From: Opitutia bacterium
GTDB lineage: Bacteria > Verrucomicrobiota > Verrucomicrobiia > Opitutales > Seribacteraceae
Reading direction: 5' to 3'
Assembly (NCBI GenBank): GCA_018695085.1
Contig: JABHOU010000273.1
Coordinates: 1-7,364, forward strand
DNA length: 7,364 bases
The notes below the pieces were generated by a model. That model did no database searches and was not told where the DNA came from. It saw only the letters and a program-made list of their open reading frames with translations. The translations under genes were made by a program, and so were the position numbers. Positions 4,294-7,364 of the stretch are shown piece after piece; within the stretch, counting starts at the first letter, position 1; every line of letters begins with the position of its first letter.

Positions 4294-4926
4294 ATGCGCA
4301 TACTCCTGACCGGGTTGGTAGCGTCGATTCTCATGATCGGCTCCTTCTTCTTGTGGGGTGGCGACCTGGAACTGCTGTTTGCCGAGAACGGCGTCCCCAA
4401 GACCTTGGGGCCGAACGGTTGGCTTCTGGTGGTAGGACTGCTGGTGCTGGACGTATTCCTGCCCGTGCCGGCCACCGCCGCGCTGGCAGCCTTGGGAATG
4501 ACCTACGGGCCTTGGCTGGGAGGACTCTACGGTTGCCTGGGCACCTTTCTGGCAGGCTCTCTGGGCTACGGGATTTGCCGACTGGCCAACGAAAGGGTTG
4601 CCCGCTTTCTCGCTGGCGAAACGGGCATGGCCATGGGAAAAAAATTCTTCAAGAGGTCGGGAGCGTGGGCCATAGCGCTCTCACGCTGGACCATCCTTTT
4701 ACCCGAGCTGCTTAGCTGTTTCGCAGGATTGGCACGAATGCCCGCAAAGACCTATTTCACGGCTCTTGCGTGCGGTGTTGTCCCGATGTCGTTCGCCTAC
4801 GCCTGGATCGGCTCCACCGATGCCGCCCAGAAGAATCCTTTGCTCGCCCTAGGTTTGAGCGCCGCCATTCCCGTCTTGCTTTGGGCAGTAGCAAGTCGTT
4901 TCATCGTACATAGGGAATCCCCATAA
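4294..4926 (+). CDS. DedA/VTT-family membrane protein
   Basis: A 210-residue integral membrane protein with the SNARE-associated/VTT (DedA, TVP38) pattern: after a first helix (4-21), D-V-F-L-P-V-P59 with the re-entrant-loop prolines, a glycine-rich G-x-x-x-G-x-x-Y-G stretch at 72-92, the F-x-R-S-G segment (119-123) followed by S-R131-W-x-x-x-x-P and A-G-x-x-x-M-P (144-150), and two final helices. DedA proteins are linked to lipid flipping and membrane-potential or pH tolerance. The start at 4294 is chosen because the in-frame 29 residues before it (ATG at 4207) lie in the 3' end of the hydrolase gene and look like out-of-frame sequence. GGGACGG lies about 10 nt before it. Gaps of 28 and 37 nt to its neighbours suggest one transcript. 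Confidence 0.75.
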   Translation: MRILLTGLVASILMIGSFFLWGGDLELLFAENGVPKTLGPNGWLLVVGLLVLDVFLPVPATAALAALGMTYGPWLGGLYGCLGTFLAGSLGYGICRLANERVARFLAGETGMAMGKKFFKRSGAWAIALSRWTILLPELLSCFAGLARMPAKTYFTALACGVVPMSFAYAWIGSTDAAQKNPLLALGLSAAIPVLLWAVASRFIVHRESP

Positions 4927-4963
4927 AAATACGTCCCTTCCTCAACGCAAACCCACGAACAAC

Positions 4964-6445
4964 ATGAGCCTCTTATTCCGAGCCCGAAAATCGTTCTCAT
5001 TAGCTCTTGCGACCTTGCTGACCAGCATAGCGGCAGCCGTCGAAAAGGAAGAGCGCCCGAACATTCTTTTTGCCTTCGCGGACGACTGGGGATGGCCCCA
5101 CGCGGGAGCCTACGACGACCCAGTTGTGAAAACCCCCGCCTTCGACCGCATCGCCAAGGAAGGCGCCCTCTTCCACCACGCCTATGTGTCCTCACCTTCC
5201 TGCACGCCATCGCGAGGCGCGGTGCTTACGGGAAAGTATCATTGGGAACTCGAAGGAGCCGGAAATTTGTGGAGCGTCTTCCCCGACAAGTTCAACACCT
5301 ATCCCGAAATTTTAGGAAAAGCCGGCTACTTCGCTTCGACGCGGGCCAAGGCCTGGGGACCAGGACGCACGGAAACCAAGGGGCGCCAATTGACAGGCAC
5401 CTCGCGAGGGGTCGACCCCATTCGCAACTTGCTGAAGAACCGGCCCAAGGATAAACCGTTCGTGCACTGGTTAGGCACCTCCGATCCGCACCGCGGTTAC
5501 GCCAAGGGCTCCGGAGAAAAGAGTGGCATGGACCTGTCCAAGATCAAGCTCTTCCCACACTATCCCGACTCGCTTGAAATTCGGGGCGACGTGGCGGACT
5601 ATTATTTCGAGGTGCAGCGCTTCGACAAGCTCGTGGGCAACACCATCGCGGCGCTAGAGGAAGCAGGAGAACTGGACAACACCATCATCGTGATGTCGGG
5701 CGACCACGGCATGCCCTTCCCCCGATGCAAGAGCAACAATTACGACAGCGGAGCCCGCGTACCCTTGGCCATCCGCTGGCCGAAAAAGATAAAGGCCGGA
5801 ACGGTAATCAACGACTTCGTGAGCCTGATCGACCTCGCCCCGACCTATTTCGAAGCGGCGGGCATCGCAATCCCCGGAGACGTTTCCGGCAGAAGCCTTC
5901 TACCCCTTTTCGCAGGCAAAGACGAGAGGGACCGCAGCTTCGTGATCCACGGCAAGGAACGTCACGTTCCGGGCCAGGAAAAGCCCGACATGAGCGGCTA
6001 TCCCACCCGAGCCATACGCACGCATGATTTCCTCTACCTCCACAACTTTCGCCCTGATCGCTGGCCGGCGGGCACACCCAATTACGAAAAAGCAACCATG
6101 GGCAACGCATGGCTGGCCGACTGCGACAACGGGCCCACCAAGACCTACATGGTGAACAACCGCGACAAGGATGACCACCACCGCAAGCTTTACGACCTCG
6201 CCTTCGGCAAGCGTCCCGCAGACGAGCTTTACGACCTGAAGAAAGATTCCGGACAACTTGTCAACGTGGCCGCGGATCCGGCCTATGCCAAAACCGTCAA
6301 AAGTTTGAAAGACCAACTCCTCGCCGAACTCAGGAAAACCGGTGACCCGCGGGTGACGGGCAAAGGTCCCGATTTCGACAAGTTCCCTTACCTCGGCGGA
6401 GCCCCCAAGTATCCGGGACCTCGCAAGAAGCCCAAAAAGAAATAG
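4964..6445 (+). CDS. secreted S1-family sulfatase (heparan N-sulfatase-like)
   Basis: A 493-residue type I sulfatase. Signal peptide 1-25 (cleavage after A-A-A), then R-P-N-I-L-F-A-F-A-D40-D41 with two calcium ligands, the sulfatase signature C80-T-P-S-R84-G-x-x-L-T-G where Cys80 must be oxidised to formylglycine by a maturation enzyme not in this window, and S-G-D247-H248-G with further active-site ligands. Length and the early G-K-Y-H-W segment fit the sulfoglucosamine sulfohydrolase-like subgroup (S1_8 type), but the substrate cannot be read from sequence alone. The C-terminus is a Lys/Pro-rich tail. Secreted sulfatases are abundant in Verrucomicrobiota and Planctomycetota that degrade sulfated algal or mucin glycans. 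No Shine-Dalgarno sequence precedes the ATG. It is probably the last gene of the hydrolase-DedA-sulfatase transcript. Confidence 0.92.
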   Translation: MSLLFRARKSFSLALATLLTSIAAAVEKEERPNILFAFADDWGWPHAGAYDDPVVKTPAFDRIAKEGALFHHAYVSSPSCTPSRGAVLTGKYHWELEGAGNLWSVFPDKFNTYPEILGKAGYFASTRAKAWGPGRTETKGRQLTGTSRGVDPIRNLLKNRPKDKPFVHWLGTSDPHRGYAKGSGEKSGMDLSKIKLFPHYPDSLEIRGDVADYYFEVQRFDKLVGNTIAALEEAGELDNTIIVMSGDHGMPFPRCKSNNYDSGARVPLAIRWPKKIKAGTVINDFVSLIDLAPTYFEAAGIAIPGDVSGRSLLPLFAGKDERDRSFVIHGKERHVPGQEKPDMSGYPTRAIRTHDFLYLHNFRPDRWPAGTPNYEKATMGNAWLADCDNGPTKTYMVNNRDKDDHHRKLYDLAFGKRPADELYDLKKDSGQLVNVAADPAYAKTVKSLKDQLLAELRKTGDPRVTGKGPDFDKFPYLGGAPKYPGPRKKPKKK

Positions 6446-6468
6446 AGAGAGGGACTCCGCAAGTTCGA

Positions 6469-6498
6469 TGACGTTTTTTTGACAAAGCTTTTACGTCA
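6469..6498. repeat. short inverted repeat TGACGT/ACGTCA
   Basis: TGACGT (6469-6474) and ACGTCA (6493-6498) are reverse complements separated by 18 nt that contain a T7 run and AAAGCTTT. The arrangement could be an operator for a dimeric regulator upstream of the MuiA-like gene. It is not a clear terminator, since the T run is in the loop. Six-base arms this far apart can arise by chance. Confidence 0.25.
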
Positions 6499-6525
6499 AC
6501 CGAACAACGATCCGCCACAATCCCC

Positions 6526-6531
6526 TATAAT
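6526..6531 (+). promoter_or_regulatory. -10 box for the MuiA-family gene
   Basis: A perfect TATAAT lies 27 nt before the ATG at 6559. No good -35 box sits at 16-18 nt; the nearest TTGACA (6479-6484) is too far upstream (41 nt). Transcription would begin near 6538 and leave a leader of about 20 nt without a Shine-Dalgarno sequence. It separates this gene from the sulfatase transcript. Confidence 0.4.
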
Positions 6532-6558
6532 CGGACCTCCTTTAACCAAAATCAAACC

Positions 6559-7364
6559 ATGATACAGAAATATCTATTGCCCCTTATCTCCTCGATAATC
6601 CTGTGCCAAGGCATCGGTGCCCAAGAAGCCGCCGAGAAAGCCAAGGTCAAGGCACTCAGTTCAAAAATAACGGAGGTCACGGTCTATGCGGACCGGGCAC
6701 GCGTCACTCGAGAAGTCACCTTGGAGCTACCCGCGCAAACCGACCGATTTTCCTTCGCCAAGCTACCCAGTTGGATCGACGAGGGATCCGTAAGAGTCAG
6801 CCTAAAAGCCGCCACCGGAGCCAAGGGAGAAGTGCTCGACGTCCAGATTCGCAGAACCTACCTGACGGCCGCATCGGACGAGGAAGTTCGCAAGGCGCAA
6901 GACGCGGTACAGGAGATCTCCGACCAAGTGAATGAACTTTCGGACAAGCAAAAGGTAATCGACCAACGCCGCAAGCATCTGGAAAGCATCCGCGTATTCT
7001 CTCTCGACAAGCTTCCCAAGGACGCCGCCGCCCGAGAAGTGAAGGTAGCGGAGTACGTCGACTTTCTTGCCTTCCTAGAAACCTCCCTGACCAAACTGAA
7101 TACGGATCTCAGAACTCTCGAAAAGCAAAGACGGGAAATTCAGCCCGAACAAAACGCGCGACAGAAGCGCCTGAGCGAATTGAACTCCAAAGCCCAACTG
7201 GAGGAGCGAGCAGTGGAAGTCGCCCTACGAGGCCAAGGCCAAGCCACCGTCATCCTCACCTATCTGCTGGCGGGAGCCTCTTGGGAACCTGCCCATGAAT
7301 TGAGGGCCGACGAAAAAGGAGGGATGGCCCACATTACCTCCTACGCCGTAGTCCGCCAAACTAC
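6559..7364 (+). CDS. mucoidy inhibitor MuiA-family protein (DUF4140/DUF4139), 5' part
   Basis: An open frame of 268 codons running off the window. Residues 1-21 are a signal peptide (cleavage after G-I-G-A). Residues 36-100 match the DUF4140 start of MuiA-type proteins: I-T-E-V-T-V-Y-A-D-R-A-R-V-T-R, L-P-x-W-I-D-E-G-S-V-R-V, and V-L-D-V-Q. Residues 105-220 are a charged, heptad-like coiled coil. From about 228 the DUF4139 domain begins with the beta strand V-I-L-T-Y-L-L-A-G-A-S-W-E-P and stops at V-V-R-Q-T, just before the family's usual T-G-E-D-W. The family is named from a gene whose overexpression reduces mucoidy; the molecular role is not known. It is predicted to be periplasmic or surface exposed. 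It has its own -10 box and no Shine-Dalgarno sequence. Confidence 0.85.
   Translation, partial: MIQKYLLPLISSIILCQGIGAQEAAEKAKVKALSSKITEVTVYADRARVTREVTLELPAQTDRFSFAKLPSWIDEGSVRVSLKAATGAKGEVLDVQIRRTYLTAASDEEVRKAQDAVQEISDQVNELSDKQKVIDQRRKHLESIRVFSLDKLPKDAAAREVKVAEYVDFLAFLETSLTKLNTDLRTLEKQRREIQPEQNARQKRLSELNSKAQLEERAVEVALRGQGQATVILTYLLAGASWEPAHELRADEKGGMAHITSYAVVRQT

Noticed and set aside
5092..5454. Alternative-frame open stretches inside the sulfatase and hydrolase genes.
   Set aside because: They are Arg/Pro-rich shadow frames of GC-rich coding DNA without motifs or ribosome sites.

Overview
The window looks like chromosomal DNA of a marine-type member of the PVC group, most likely Verrucomicrobiota. 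This is an inference from gene content (secreted S1 sulfatase, secreted esterase-like hydrolase, DedA/VTT membrane protein, MuiA/DUF4139 protein, Mpv17-like membrane protein, short LRR lipoproteins) and from the near absence of Shine-Dalgarno sequences in front of the chromosomal genes. No rRNA, tRNA or marker gene is present to prove it.

Layout. (1) 1-348: AT-rich leader with a perfect A/T hairpin and no convincing gene. (2) 349-1062 (+): a polytopic membrane protein with the C-terminal hallmarks of the Mpv17/PMP22 family. (3) About 1065-3260: an inserted accessory island. Its minus-strand genes look phage-derived: a 3' fragment of an unknown gene (3195-3260), a 66-aa gene, a 61-aa gene and a group-I-intron-type PD-(D/E)XK nuclease, chained by short overlaps, then at the far end the first part of an acidic scaffold-like protein (from 1226 leftwards). 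The outermost genes appear cut at the island edges. (4) Within this island, two small plus-strand lipoprotein genes (1375-1836, LRR; 2037-2423, SmpA/OmlA-like) lie antisense to the phage-like genes. They share a near-identical leader and signal peptide up to the lipobox cysteine, then become unrelated. Each is followed tail-to-tail by the 3' end of a nuclease gene: a 38-codon stub after the first, the whole gene after the second. The arrangement is A-payload1-B-A-payload2-B. (5) 3348-6445 (+): secreted alpha/beta hydrolase, DedA-family membrane protein and secreted S1 sulfatase, with gaps of 28 and 37 nt and so probably one transcript, likely working on sulfated, acylated polysaccharide outside the cytoplasm. 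(6) 6559-window end (+): 5' part of a secreted mucoidy-inhibitor MuiA-family protein behind its own -10 box.

The most interesting part is the lipoprotein/nuclease island: a conserved promoter-proximal and signal-peptide module, exchangeable payload and a nuclease-gene end, duplicated in tandem with a 7-bp shared sequence (TTGGGGA) at the joint. The divergence between the nuclease ends is mostly synonymous, which points to recombination between two previously functional alleles rather than a fresh copy-and-decay event. It could be a phage moron or cargo-exchange locus. That function is inference.
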